From Longispora sp047121295 (GTDB taxonomy: Bacteria > Actinomycetota > Actinomycetes > Mycobacteriales > Micromonosporaceae), in the NCBI RefSeq assembly GCF_047121295.1, contig NZ_CP139447.1:3224001-3288000 (forward strand): a stretch of 64,000 nt of DNA, in the 5' to 3' direction. Both the position numbers and the translations under genes were made by a program. The notes under the pieces are model-generated. The model did not search any database and had not been told where the DNA came from. It saw only the letters and a list, made by a program, of their open reading frames with translations. Shown here piece by piece: positions 17,315 through 26,099 of the stretch. Numbering within the stretch: position 1 is the stretch's first letter; each line of letters starts with the position of its first letter.

Positions 17315-18253
17315 GTGGTAGCGACGGTTATCGAAGGTCGCTCGCTGGGACGGATCGCCTGGACCCGACTCAAGCGCGACCGCCTCGCGCTCGGCGGCGG
17401 GGTGGTGATCGTGGTGCTGGTCCTGGCCGCCGTGTTCGCCCCGCTGCTGGTGAAGATCACGGGCGGCTCGCCGACGGACTTCCACCAGGACCTGATCGAC
17501 CCGACGTTCAGCAAGCCGAAGGGCGAGGGCACCTTCGCCGGGTTCAGCTGGGACCACCCGCTGGGCGTGGAGCCGCGCAGCGGGCGCGACGTGTTCAGCC
17601 GGATCCTCTACGGCGCGCAGATCTCACTGCTGATCGGCTTCCTGGCCACGCTGCTGTCCGTCACGATCGGCACCGTGCTCGGCGTCATCGCCGGCTACAT
17701 GGGCGGCTGGGTCGACACCCTGATCAGCCGGACCATGGACGTGTTCCTCGCCTTCCCGCTGCTGCTGTTCGCCCTCGCGCTGGCCGGGGTGATCCCCGAC
17801 CACGCGTTCGGGATGAGCGGCAACACGCTGCGGATCGTCGTGCTCGTCTTCATCATCGGGTTCTTCAACTGGCCCTACGTCGGCCGGATCGTGCGCGGCC
17901 AGACCCTGTCGCTGCGGGAACGCGAGTTCGTGGACGCGTCCCGCAGCCTCGGCGCGAAGGGCTTCCACGTGGTGTTCCGCGAGCTGCTGCCCAACCTGTT
18001 CGCGCCGGTCCTGGTGTACGCGACCCTGATGATCCCGACCAACATCCTCTTCGAGGCGGCGCTGTCGTTCCTCGGCGTCGGCATCCGGCCGCCCACCCCC
18101 TCCTGGGGCAAGATGCTCGCCGACGCCGTGCCCTTCTACTCCGTGGCCCCGATGTACATGGTCGTGCCCGGACTGGCCATCTTCCTCACGGTGATGGCCT
18201 TCAACCTGCTCGGCGACGGGCTTCGCGACGCGCTCGACCCACGGGCGCGCTGA
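17315..18253 (+). CDS. dppC: Oligopeptide ABC transporter permease (DppC/OppC type)
   Basis: This inner-membrane permease of about 312 residues has an N-terminal OppC-like helix (LGGGVVIVVLVLAAVFAPLL), a periplasmic-side segment (HPLGVEPRSGRDVFSRIL) and the BPD core. The EAA loop is REREFVDASRSLGAKGFHVV. It is the first gene of a five-gene importer (permease, binding protein, permease, ATPase, ATPase). The start is set at GTG 17315. I see no ribosome site and a T-rich stretch lies just before, so translation may be leaderless. The start is less certain than the gene. Confidence 0.88.
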   Translation: MVATVIEGRSLGRIAWTRLKRDRLALGGGVVIVVLVLAAVFAPLLVKITGGSPTDFHQDLIDPTFSKPKGEGTFAGFSWDHPLGVEPRSGRDVFSRILYGAQISLLIGFLATLLSVTIGTVLGVIAGYMGGWVDTLISRTMDVFLAFPLLLFALALAGVIPDHAFGMSGNTLRIVVLVFIIGFFNWPYVGRIVRGQTLSLREREFVDASRSLGAKGFHVVFRELLPNLFAPVLVYATLMIPTNILFEAALSFLGVGIRPPTPSWGKMLADAVPFYSVAPMYMVVPGLAIFLTVMAFNLLGDGLRDALDPRAR

Positions 18254-18275
18254 CACCCGAGGGGGTGGCAACACA

Positions 18276-20003
18276 ATGAGAAGAGCGACCATGGTCGCCG
18301 GGGTCGCGCTGGCCCTCGGGATATCGGCCTGTAGTAGTGGAAACAGCGGCACGACCAAGACGGGTAGCGCCGTGTTCAACGCGGCCGACTCGAAGGTCGT
18401 GAACGCCTCGGACCACAAGGGCGGCACGCTGAACCTGGCGTTGTCCGACGACTGGGACTCCATCGACCCGGGCAACACCTACTACGCGTTCTCGTGGGAC
18501 TTCGCCCGGGTCTACGGCCGGTCGTTGACCATGTTCAAGCCCGCGCCGGGCAAGGACGGCCTGACCCTGGTGCCCGACCTGGCCACGGGTCTCGGCCAGG
18601 TGTCCGACGGCGGGAAGACGGTCACCTACAAGCTCAAGCCGGGTGTGAAGTACGAGGACGGCACGCCGGTGAAGGCCGCCGACGTCAAGTACGCCGTGGC
18701 GCGCACCTACGCCCGCGACGTGCTGCCCAACGGCCCCACCTACTTCGTCGACTTCCTCGACGCGGGGGACTACAAGGGCCCGTACAAGACGCCGGACCCG
18801 GCCGCGTTCACCGGGATCCAGACGCCGGACGACTCCACGGTCGTGTTCAAGCTGAAGGCCCCGTTCGGTGACTTCGACTTCCTGGTGTCCAGCCCGCAGA
18901 CGGTGCCGGTGCCGCAGGCGAAGGACACCGGGGCCAAGTACCAGGAACACCCGCTGTCGACCGGACCCTACAAGGTGGACTCCTACGAGCCGGGCAAGCA
19001 GTTCCTGCTCAGCAAGAACCCCAACTGGGACACCAGTGACCCGAACCGCAAGCAGCTCGTCGACAAGATCGACGTGAAGCTCAAGACCACGGCCGAGGAC
19101 ATCGACAACCGGCTGCTCGCCGGCTCGCTGGACGCCGACGTGGCCGGCTCCGGGGTGCAGGCCGCCGCCCAGTCGAAGATCCTGTCCGACCCGAAGCTGA
19201 AGGCCAACTCGGACAACACCTTCACCGGCCGGCTGTGGTTCTTCGTGATGGACGAGAAGGTCGCGCCGTTCGACAACATCGAGTGCCGCAGGGCGGTGCA
19301 GTACGCGACGGACAAGGTGTCGTTGCAGACCGCGTACGGCGGGCCGATCGCCGGTGGCGACATCGCCACCACGATGCTGCCGCCGACGATCGTCGGCTAC
19401 CAGAAGTTCGACCTGTTCGCCACGCCCGACTCCAAGGGCGACGTGGCCAAGGCCAAGGAGGCCCTGGCGAAGTGCGGCAAGCCGGACGGCTTCTCCACGA
19501 CGATCCTGCTCCGCGCCGACCGGCCCAAGGAGGTCGCGTCCGGCGAGGCGCTGCAACAGGCGCTCAGCAAGGTCAACATCAAGGCCGAGATCAAGTCGGT
19601 GCCGGCCGGGCAGTACTTCACCCGGTTCGCGGGCGCGCCCGAGTACGTGAAGACCAACAACATCGGGATCGTCTTCCACGGCTGGTCCGCCGACTGGCCG
19701 ACCGGCTTCGGGTTCCTCCAGCAGCTCGTCGACGGCCGCACGATCAAGGCGCAGGGCAACACCAACGTCCAGGAGATGGACGACCCGGCCATCAACGCCC
19801 TGTTCGACAAGGCGGCGGCGAGCACCGACGCGGCGGAGCGCGAGGCGATCTACGGCCAGATCGACAAGGCCGCGATGGAGCACGCGTCCCTCGTGCCGTT
19901 CCTCTACGGCAAGGGCCTGCTCTACCGCAACCCGGCGATGACGAACGTGGTCATCGACTACTCCTACGGCATGTACAACTACACCCAACTCGGCAAGCAG
20001 TAG
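18276..20003 (+). CDS. Oligopeptide/dipeptide-binding lipoprotein (SBP_bac_5)
   Basis: This 575-residue extracellular solute-binding protein has a lipoprotein signal ending in LGISAC (lipobox Cys at residue 19). The family-5 signature follows: GGTLNLAL, DDWDSIDPG, an LVPDLATGLGQV stretch, TYKLKPGVKYEDGTPVKAADV and the second lobe. It captures peptides or similar ligands outside the cell for the neighbouring permeases. GAGGGGGTGG precedes the ATG. The Lys/Asp-rich composition is normal for the family. A hairpin after the gene may hold its mRNA level above that of the permease. Confidence 0.9.
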   Translation: MRRATMVAGVALALGISACSSGNSGTTKTGSAVFNAADSKVVNASDHKGGTLNLALSDDWDSIDPGNTYYAFSWDFARVYGRSLTMFKPAPGKDGLTLVPDLATGLGQVSDGGKTVTYKLKPGVKYEDGTPVKAADVKYAVARTYARDVLPNGPTYFVDFLDAGDYKGPYKTPDPAAFTGIQTPDDSTVVFKLKAPFGDFDFLVSSPQTVPVPQAKDTGAKYQEHPLSTGPYKVDSYEPGKQFLLSKNPNWDTSDPNRKQLVDKIDVKLKTTAEDIDNRLLAGSLDADVAGSGVQAAAQSKILSDPKLKANSDNTFTGRLWFFVMDEKVAPFDNIECRRAVQYATDKVSLQTAYGGPIAGGDIATTMLPPTIVGYQKFDLFATPDSKGDVAKAKEALAKCGKPDGFSTTILLRADRPKEVASGEALQQALSKVNIKAEIKSVPAGQYFTRFAGAPEYVKTNNIGIVFHGWSADWPTGFGFLQQLVDGRTIKAQGNTNVQEMDDPAINALFDKAAASTDAAEREAIYGQIDKAAMEHASLVPFLYGKGLLYRNPAMTNVVIDYSYGMYNYTQLGKQ

Positions 20004-20018
20004 CGAGGAGGTGAACGT

Positions 20019-20041
20019 CCGGGGCGGCGCACCCGCCCCGG
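20019..20041 (+). promoter_or_regulatory. Intercistronic hairpin after the binding-protein gene
   Basis: Perfect 9-bp GC stem (20019-20027 with 20033-20041, loop CGCAC) between the binding-protein stop and the permease start. In periplasmic-type importers such stems commonly stabilise the upstream message or attenuate readthrough, giving more binding protein than permease. That role is inferred from position. Confidence 0.5.
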
Positions 20042-20050
20042 GCGGCGACC

Positions 20051-21043
20051 ATGGCGTCCTTTCTGGCCCGGCGGTTGCTCGGCGCGATCGTGCTGCTGGT
20101 CATCACCAGCATCGTGACGTTCGGCATCTTCTTCATCGTGCCCCGGCTCGCCGGGCAGACCGTCGACCAGCTCGCCGCGCAGTACGTCGGAAAGGACCCC
20201 AGCCAGGAGGAGATCGAGGCGACGAAGGTCAAGCTGGGGCTGGACAAGCCGCTGGTGGTGCAGTACGGACAGTTCGTCAAGGGCATCGTCGCCGGCCGGG
20301 ACTTCGAGTTCGGCCCCGACAAGGAGTACTGCCCGCCGCCCTGCTTCGGCTACTCCTTCAAGACCCAGCGCCCGGTGTGGCCCGACCTGATGGACCGGAT
20401 CGGGGTGACGGCGTCGCTGGCGGCCGGCGCGTCGATCCTGTGGCTGGTCGCCGGGGTGGCGATCGGGGTGCTCTCGGCCCTGCGCAAGGGCACCTTCTTC
20501 GACCGGGCGGCGATGCTCGTCGCCCTGGGCGGGGTGTCGCTGCCCATCTTCTTCACGGGTCTGCTCTCGCTGGCCCTGTTCAGACCCAGCGGGGTGAACT
20601 ACGTGCCGCTGACGGAGAACCCGCTGGAGTGGGCGGACAACCTGCTGCTGCCCTGGGTGACCCTGGCGTTCCTGTACGCGGCCCTCTACGCCCGCCTCAC
20701 CCGGGCCGGCATGCTGGAGACCATGGGCGAGGACTTCATCCGCACCGCCCGGGCCAAGGGCCTCACCGAGCCGGTCGTCGTCACCCGGCACGCGCTGCGG
20801 GCCACCCTGACCCCGATCCTCACGGTGTTCGGCCTGGACATCGGGCTGCTGCTCGGCGGGGCCGTGCTCACCGAGAGCACCTACTCGCTGCCGGGCATCG
20901 GCCGGTACGCCATCGACGCGATCAACAACAACGACCTGCCCCAGGTGCTCGGCGTGACCATGCTGGCCGCGCTGTTCATCGTCGTCGCCAACCTGACGGT
21001 CGACATCCTGTACGCCGTCGCCGACCCCAGAGTGAGGCTGTGA
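20051..21043 (+). CDS. dppB: Oligopeptide ABC transporter permease (DppB/OppB type)
   Basis: This 330-residue permease has the OppB N-terminal helix (LLGAIVLLVITSIVTFGIFF), an extracytoplasmic stretch with Cys pairs (YCPPPCFGYSF), and the BPD core. Its EAA loop reads MGEDFIRTARAKGLTEPVVV. ATG 20051 is the only possible start because an in-frame stop lies at 20012. A better-looking ribosome site (GAGGAGG at 20005-20011) leads only to an out-of-frame GTG. Its stop overlaps the next start (TGATG). Confidence 0.9.
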   Translation: MASFLARRLLGAIVLLVITSIVTFGIFFIVPRLAGQTVDQLAAQYVGKDPSQEEIEATKVKLGLDKPLVVQYGQFVKGIVAGRDFEFGPDKEYCPPPCFGYSFKTQRPVWPDLMDRIGVTASLAAGASILWLVAGVAIGVLSALRKGTFFDRAAMLVALGGVSLPIFFTGLLSLALFRPSGVNYVPLTENPLEWADNLLLPWVTLAFLYAALYARLTRAGMLETMGEDFIRTARAKGLTEPVVVTRHALRATLTPILTVFGLDIGLLLGGAVLTESTYSLPGIGRYAIDAINNNDLPQVLGVTMLAALFIVVANLTVDILYAVADPRVRL

Positions 21044-22068
21044 TGGCGTTTCTCGAGGTCAACGACCTGCACGTGACCTTCCCGACCGACGACGGGCTGG
21101 TGCACTCCGTCGGCGGGCTGTCCTTCGCCCTGGAGCGCGGGAAGACCCTGGGCATCGTGGGGGAGTCCGGCTCCGGCAAGAGCGTGACGAGCATGGCCAT
21201 CATGGGGCTACTGAAGACGGGGCGCCCGATCATCACCGGCGAGATCTGGCTCGACGGCCTCGAACTCGTCGGCGCCTCCCGCGACCGGGTCCGCCGGCTG
21301 CGCGGCAAGAAGATGGCCATGATCTTCCAGGACCCGCTGTCGGCGATGCACCCGTTCTACACCGTGGGCCGGCAGATCGTCGAGGCGTACCAGGTGCACC
21401 ACGCCGTGTCGAAGGCCGTCGCCCGCAAGCACGCGATCGACATGCTCGGCCGGGTCGGCATCCCGCGCCCGGACAAGCGGGTCGACGACTACCCGCACCA
21501 GTTCTCCGGCGGCATGCGGCAACGGGCCATGATCGCGATGGCGCTGAGCTGCGACCCCGACCTGCTGATCGCCGACGAGCCGACCACCGCCCTGGACGTC
21601 ACGGTGCAGGCCCAGATCCTCGACCTGATCCGTGACCTGCAACGCGACTTCGGCGCGGCGGTCGTCGTGATCACCCACGACCTGGGCGTGGTCGCCGAGC
21701 TGGCCGACGACATCCTCGTCATGTACGCCGGCCGGGCCGTGGAGTACGCCTCCTCCGAGGACCTGTTCGACCGGGCCGAGCACCCGTACACCTGGGGGCT
21801 GCTCGGTTCCGTGCCCCGGCTCGACGTCGAACCCACGGCCCGGCTCGCCCAGGTGCCGGGCACCCCGCCCAGCATGATCAACCTGCCGACGGGGTGCGCG
21901 TTCCACCCGCGCTGCTCGTACGCCGCCGTCAACGACGGCCTGAGCGAGACCGAGACCCCCGAGCTGGAGGACGTGGGCGGCGGCCACCGGGTCGCCTGCC
22001 ACCTGCCGCCCGGCGTGCGGCGCGGTCTGTTCGCTGACGAGATCCGGCCCAGGCTGGAGGGGCGATGA
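21043..22068 (+). CDS. dppD: Oligopeptide ABC transporter ATPase (DppD/OppD type)
   Basis: This 341-residue ATPase has Walker A GESGSGKS, a Q-loop (MIFQDPLSAMHPF), the signature HQFSGGMRQR, Walker B LLIADEPTTALD and the H-loop VITHDLG. The C-terminal oligo_HPY extension (PGTPPSMINLPTGCAFHPRC) marks peptide importers and often carries an Fe-S-like Cys set. It overlaps the upstream permease by one base and the downstream ATPase by four (ATGA). Confidence 0.93.
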   Translation: MAFLEVNDLHVTFPTDDGLVHSVGGLSFALERGKTLGIVGESGSGKSVTSMAIMGLLKTGRPIITGEIWLDGLELVGASRDRVRRLRGKKMAMIFQDPLSAMHPFYTVGRQIVEAYQVHHAVSKAVARKHAIDMLGRVGIPRPDKRVDDYPHQFSGGMRQRAMIAMALSCDPDLLIADEPTTALDVTVQAQILDLIRDLQRDFGAAVVVITHDLGVVAELADDILVMYAGRAVEYASSEDLFDRAEHPYTWGLLGSVPRLDVEPTARLAQVPGTPPSMINLPTGCAFHPRCSYAAVNDGLSETETPELEDVGGGHRVACHLPPGVRRGLFADEIRPRLEGR

Positions 22069-23084
22069 CCAATCTGCTGGAGGTCACCGGGCTGACCAAG
22101 CACTTCCCCGTGACCCACGGCGCGCTGTGGCGGCGCAAGGTCGGCGCGGTCCGGGCGGTCGACGGGCTGGACTTCACGGTCAGTACCGGGGAGACCCTGG
22201 GGCTGGTCGGGGAGTCCGGCTGCGGCAAGACCACGACCGGCCGGCTCCTCGTCCGGCTGCTGGAACCGAGCGCCGGGAAGATCGTGTTCGACGGGCACGA
22301 CATCACCCACCTGTCGGCCAACGCGATGCGCCCCCGCCGCCGCGACATCCAGATGATCTTCCAGGACCCGTACTCGTCCCTCAACCCCCGGCACACCGTC
22401 GGCACGATCGTCGGCGCGCCCTTCAAGATCCAGGGCATCGCCACCGAGCACGGCACCAAGCGCGCCGTCCAGGAGATCCTGGAGATGGTCGGGCTGAGCC
22501 CCGAGCACTACAACCGCTACCCGCACGAGTTCTCCGGCGGCCAGCGCCAGCGGATCGGCATCGCCCGCACCCTGGCGCTGCGGCCCAAGCTGATCGTCGC
22601 CGACGAGCCGGTGTCCGCGCTCGACGTGTCCATCCAGGCCCAGGTCGTCAACCTGCTGGAGGACCTGCAGGACGAGCTGAACCTGACCTACCTGGTCATC
22701 GCGCACGACCTGTCCGTGGTCCGGCACATCAGCGACCGGGTCGCGGTCATGTACCTCGGCAAGATCGTCGAGCTCGGCCCGCGCCAGGGCCTCTACGACA
22801 CGCCCATGCACCCCTACACCGTCGCCCTGATGTCGGCCGTGCCCGTGGCGGCGGCCAAACACCACCCGCGCCGCGAACGCATCCTGCTCGGCGGCGACCC
22901 GCCGTCCCCGTTGGACCCGCCGCCGGCCTGCCGGTTCCACACCCGGTGCTGGAAGGTCCAGGACATCTGCCGGACCGTCGAGCCGCCGCTGCTGGAGCTC
23001 GCGCCCGGACACCGGGTGGCCTGCCACTTCCCGGAGAACGCGCCGCCGAAGGGGCCCCGGCACGCCGCGCCGGAGGAGCCGTGA
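22065..23084 (+). CDS. dppF: Oligopeptide ABC transporter ATPase (DppF/OppF type)
   Basis: This 339-residue ATPase pairs with DppD. It shows Walker A GESGCGKTT, Q-loop QMIFQDPYSSLNPR, signature HEFSGGQRQR, Walker B IVADEPVSALD, H-loop VIAHDLS and the oligo_HPY tail (GGDPPSPLDPPPACRFHTRC). It starts with ATGA overlapping dppD and is the last gene of the importer. I see no clear terminator after it. Confidence 0.93.
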   Translation: MTNLLEVTGLTKHFPVTHGALWRRKVGAVRAVDGLDFTVSTGETLGLVGESGCGKTTTGRLLVRLLEPSAGKIVFDGHDITHLSANAMRPRRRDIQMIFQDPYSSLNPRHTVGTIVGAPFKIQGIATEHGTKRAVQEILEMVGLSPEHYNRYPHEFSGGQRQRIGIARTLALRPKLIVADEPVSALDVSIQAQVVNLLEDLQDELNLTYLVIAHDLSVVRHISDRVAVMYLGKIVELGPRQGLYDTPMHPYTVALMSAVPVAAAKHHPRRERILLGGDPPSPLDPPPACRFHTRCWKVQDICRTVEPPLLELAPGHRVACHFPENAPPKGPRHAAPEEP

Positions 23085-23223
23085 CGGCAATGTCCGGACA
23101 GGGCGGGCGCGACACCTGATCCGTACCCGATGATGGTCCTGAGATCGTGTGTTCGTCACCTGGACAACACCGGGGTGCGCTGCGATCCGGGGAGGAATCC
23201 GTGAGTTCTTCCCTGGAGGCATC

Positions 23224-24249
23224 GTGTTCGCACTGCGCAAGGTGGCCATCGCCACGGGACTCGCCGTGGCCGCCGTCGTCGGGGTGGCCGCCACCGGTCA
23301 GGCCGCGCCGGAGGACGGCGCGAAGCTCGGCTGGCACAAGTACACCGTCGGCCTGTTCGGCGACGTCAACTACGGCAACGGCGGCCGGTCGGAGTTCGCG
23401 GCCCTCGCCGACCACATCAACGCCGCCAACGTGAACTTCTCCATCTATGACGGCGACCTGAAGAACGGCAAGGAGCGCTGCGACAACGCGATGTACGCCG
23501 ACGCGCTCGCCCGCTTCGACGCCATGACCAAGCCGGTCGTCGTCCTGCCGGGCGACAACGACTGGACCGACTGCCACCGGGCCAACAACGGGGCCTACGA
23601 CCCGATCGAGCGCCTCGACTACGAGCGGTCCGTGTTCTACTCCACGCCCTACTCCCAGGGCAGGAAGCCGATGAAGGTCGAGCGGCAGCCGGCGTACCCG
23701 GAGAACAACCGCTTCACCTGCGGCCCCGTCACCTACCTGGGCCTCAACGTGCAGGGCAGCAACGACAACTTCCCGCACGCCGGGGTCGACGGCGAGGCCC
23801 GTCCCGCCGCCGAGATCGCCCGCCAGGACGCCGAGCACACCGCCCGGCTGGCCGCCAACCTGACCTGGCTGCGTGAGACGTTCGCGCAGGCCAAGGCCCG
23901 GGGCGACCAGGGCGTGGTCGTCGTGTGGCAGGCCGACCCGAACTTCAACAACGAGGGCCGGCTCGCCGACCCGCGCAGCTACGACGGCTTCACCGAGATC
24001 GTCGCCGCGCTGCGCGCCGAGGTGCTGGCGTTCAAGGGCCAGGTCGCCCTCGTGCACGGCGACGCGCACTACTACAAGCAGGACAAGCCGCTGACCTACG
24101 ACAACGGCCAGGTCATCGGCAACTTCACCCGGGTGGAGACGTTCGGCGACCTCAACAGCCACTGGGTCAGCCTGACCGTCGATCCGCACAACCCGGACCT
24201 GTTCACGTTCGCCCCGCAGATCGTCCCGGCCAACGTGCACGACCGCTAG
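23224..24249 (+). CDS. Secreted calcineurin-like phosphoesterase-type protein
   Basis: This 341-residue exported protein is read from GTG 23224, which has GGAGG four bases upstream. A Sec signal peptide (RKVAIATGLAVAAVVGVAATGQAA) ends at an Ala-x-Ala site. The mature part shows a degenerate metallophosphoesterase layout: GLFGDVNYG, YDGDLKNG, LPGDNDWTDC and HGDAHYYKQD, in the order of the usual metal-binding blocks (D, GD, GDN and GHxH-like). Some canonical ligands are changed: the first block lacks DxH and the last reads GDAH. The enzyme class is therefore likely but activity is uncertain. A perfect terminator follows. Confidence 0.7.
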   Translation: MFALRKVAIATGLAVAAVVGVAATGQAAPEDGAKLGWHKYTVGLFGDVNYGNGGRSEFAALADHINAANVNFSIYDGDLKNGKERCDNAMYADALARFDAMTKPVVVLPGDNDWTDCHRANNGAYDPIERLDYERSVFYSTPYSQGRKPMKVERQPAYPENNRFTCGPVTYLGLNVQGSNDNFPHAGVDGEARPAAEIARQDAEHTARLAANLTWLRETFAQAKARGDQGVVVVWQADPNFNNEGRLADPRSYDGFTEIVAALRAEVLAFKGQVALVHGDAHYYKQDKPLTYDNGQVIGNFTRVETFGDLNSHWVSLTVDPHNPDLFTFAPQIVPANVHDR

Positions 24250-24258
24250 CACCCTCCG

Positions 24259-24302
24259 CCGGGTTCCGGGAGCACTCCCGGAACCCGGTCCAAACCCTTT
24301 TT
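24259..24302 (+). terminator. Rho-independent terminator with T-run
   Basis: Perfect 14-bp inverted repeat (24259-24272 with 24275-24288) followed by CTTTTT at 24297-24302. It is a canonical intrinsic terminator ending the phosphoesterase transcript. Confidence 0.9.
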
Positions 24303-24475
24303 GCCGGTTACGCCGCGTCCCCGACCCGGCGCGCGCCGGCGGCCCGTGCCACTCCCACCGCGCGGGCCGCCCGTGCCACCCGTGCCGCCCGCTGTCGCGG
24401 CCGCCGGCGCCGCCCGCCGCTCCGGGCCCGGGGCGAACGCGCCGGGGAGGGGCGCCGGTCTGGCAAGCTGGACAT

Positions 24476-25057
24476 ATGAGCACGCTCTTTCTCGCCCAGG
24501 ACCCCGCCGCCGACGAGCTGCTGCGCACCGATCCGCTCGCCCTGCTGGTCGGCATGCTCCTCGACCAGCAGATCCCCCTGGAGAAGGCGTTCATCGGCCC
24601 GTACGTGCTGGCCGGCCGCCTCGGCACCACCCGGCTCGACGCCGCCGCGATCGCCGACCACGACCCCGAGGACTTCGCCCGGATCTTCTCGATCGTCCCG
24701 GCGATCCACCGCTTCCCGGCCGCGATGGCCGAACGCACCCAGAAGCTGTGCCGGGTGCTCCTCGACGACTTCGACGGCGACCCGGCGGCGGTGTGGACCG
24801 GCGCGTCCAACGGCGCGGACCTGGTGAAACGGATCGGCACCCTGCCCGGCTTCGGCAAGGCCAAGGCGCAGATCTTCACCGCCCTGCTGGGCAAGCAGTT
24901 CGGGGTGCGGCCGACGGGGTGGCGCGCGGCGGCCGGCGACTTCGGCCCGGCCGGCAGCTACCGGTCGGTGGCCGACATCGTGGACGCGCGGAGCCTGGCG
25001 AAGGTGCGCGACTTCAAGAAGAAGATGAAGGCGGCGGCGAAGGCGGCCGGCGCCTGA
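24476..25057 (+). CDS. HhH-GPD base-excision DNA glycosylase
   Basis: This 193-residue protein has the helix-hairpin-helix GPD fold (LLVGMLLDQQIPLEKAF at the start, GTLPGFGKAKAQIFTALLG as the hairpin). The conserved Asp region, expected a little after the hairpin, is around DFGPAGSYRSVADI. The C-terminus is Lys/Ala-rich (KKKMKAAAKAAGA). Family members remove damaged bases such as alkylated purines. It lacks the iron-sulfur Cys cluster of Nth/MutY, so it belongs to the short actinobacterial branch. It starts at ATG 24476. Confidence 0.8.
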   Translation: MSTLFLAQDPAADELLRTDPLALLVGMLLDQQIPLEKAFIGPYVLAGRLGTTRLDAAAIADHDPEDFARIFSIVPAIHRFPAAMAERTQKLCRVLLDDFDGDPAAVWTGASNGADLVKRIGTLPGFGKAKAQIFTALLGKQFGVRPTGWRAAAGDFGPAGSYRSVADIVDARSLAKVRDFKKKMKAAAKAAGA

Positions 25058-25265
25058 CCGTGGCGCCGGGCGCCGCCCCGCCGGCCCGGACCCGCGCCGC
25101 GCCGCTCGGCCACGCCCGCCCGGCGGCGCCTTCCTCGCCCTGACCCGGCCGGGCCCTGCGCGCCTCCGGCGTGCCCGGGACTCCCGGTCGGCTCGGCCGC
25201 TCTGACCTGCGGCGTTCGTCGTCCTTGCGTGGGCGTGGCACGCTGGCAGTCACCCCCGAGGATGA

Positions 25266-25979
25266 GTGAGGCCGGTTGTCGTGTTGTCTGCCCTGTGGGA
25301 CCGATTGGTCACCGCCCAGCCCCACCCGTCCCTGGTGCTCGTCATGGCCGCCGCCTTCGTGGCCGCCATCGCGGTCGCCCCGAGCCAGGTCTGGCGGCTG
25401 ACCCGGGGGTTCGTCACGATCGCGCACGAGGGCGGGCACGCGCTGGTCGCCGTGCTGTCCGGCCGGCGGTTGTCGGGCATCCGACTGCATTCGGACAGTT
25501 CGGGCCTGACCCTGACCCGGGGGCGGCCGACCGGCCCGGGCATGGTGTTCACCGCCCTCGCCGGGTATGTGGCCCCGTCCCTGCTCGGCCTCGGCGGCGC
25601 GGCGCTGCTCGCGGGCGGGCGGCCCACGGCGGTGCTGTGGGGGTGCATGCTGCTGCTGCCGTGCGTCCTGATCATGGTGCGCAACTTCTTCGGCATCCTG
25701 TCGGTGCTGGTCACGATGGGGATGCTGTTCGCGGTGTCGTGGTTCGGCTCCTCCGACGTGCAGGGCGTGTTCGGCTACCTGCTGGTGTGGTTCCTGCTGC
25801 TCGGCGGCGTGCGCCCGGTGTTCGAGCTCCAGGCGATGCGCCGGCGGGGCCGGGCGCCGGACTCCGACGCCGACCAGTTGGCCCAGCTGACCCGGGTGCC
25901 GGGGCTGGTCTGGGTCGGGTTCTTCCTGCTCTTCGCCGTGGGCGCGCTCGTGCTGGGCGGCAGCTGGCTTATCGCGTGA
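25266..25979 (+). CDS. M50-like membrane metallopeptidase
   Basis: This 237-residue integral membrane protein has an HExxH zinc motif (H54-E55-G-G-H58, in TIAHEGGHALVAVLSGRR) placed between hydrophobic segments. Four or five more helices follow (VFTALAGYVAPSLLGLGGAA, LLLPCVLIMVRNFFGIL, YLLVWFLLLGGVR, GFFLLFAVGALVLGG). This fits the M50B-like peptidase family of actinobacteria, thought to cut within or near the membrane. The start is GTG 25266, with GTG 25281 possible. No partner gene is evident. Confidence 0.8.
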   Translation: MRPVVVLSALWDRLVTAQPHPSLVLVMAAAFVAAIAVAPSQVWRLTRGFVTIAHEGGHALVAVLSGRRLSGIRLHSDSSGLTLTRGRPTGPGMVFTALAGYVAPSLLGLGGAALLAGGRPTAVLWGCMLLLPCVLIMVRNFFGILSVLVTMGMLFAVSWFGSSDVQGVFGYLLVWFLLLGGVRPVFELQAMRRRGRAPDSDADQLAQLTRVPGLVWVGFFLLFAVGALVLGGSWLIA

Positions 25980-26099
25980 CGGAAACCGGCCACTATGGAC
26001 TGACAAGTAGCGGACATCGGGCGGACGCGACATAAGATCCACTGTTATGGATGTATGGGTGGTGTAACCGCCACATCCCTCAGTGAGAGTGAGTCGCAC

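Noticed and set aside
20011..21042. GTG at 20011 with a strong ribosome site as the start of the permease
   Set aside because: It is out of frame with the permease. That frame only becomes coding at 21043 as the next ATPase gene.
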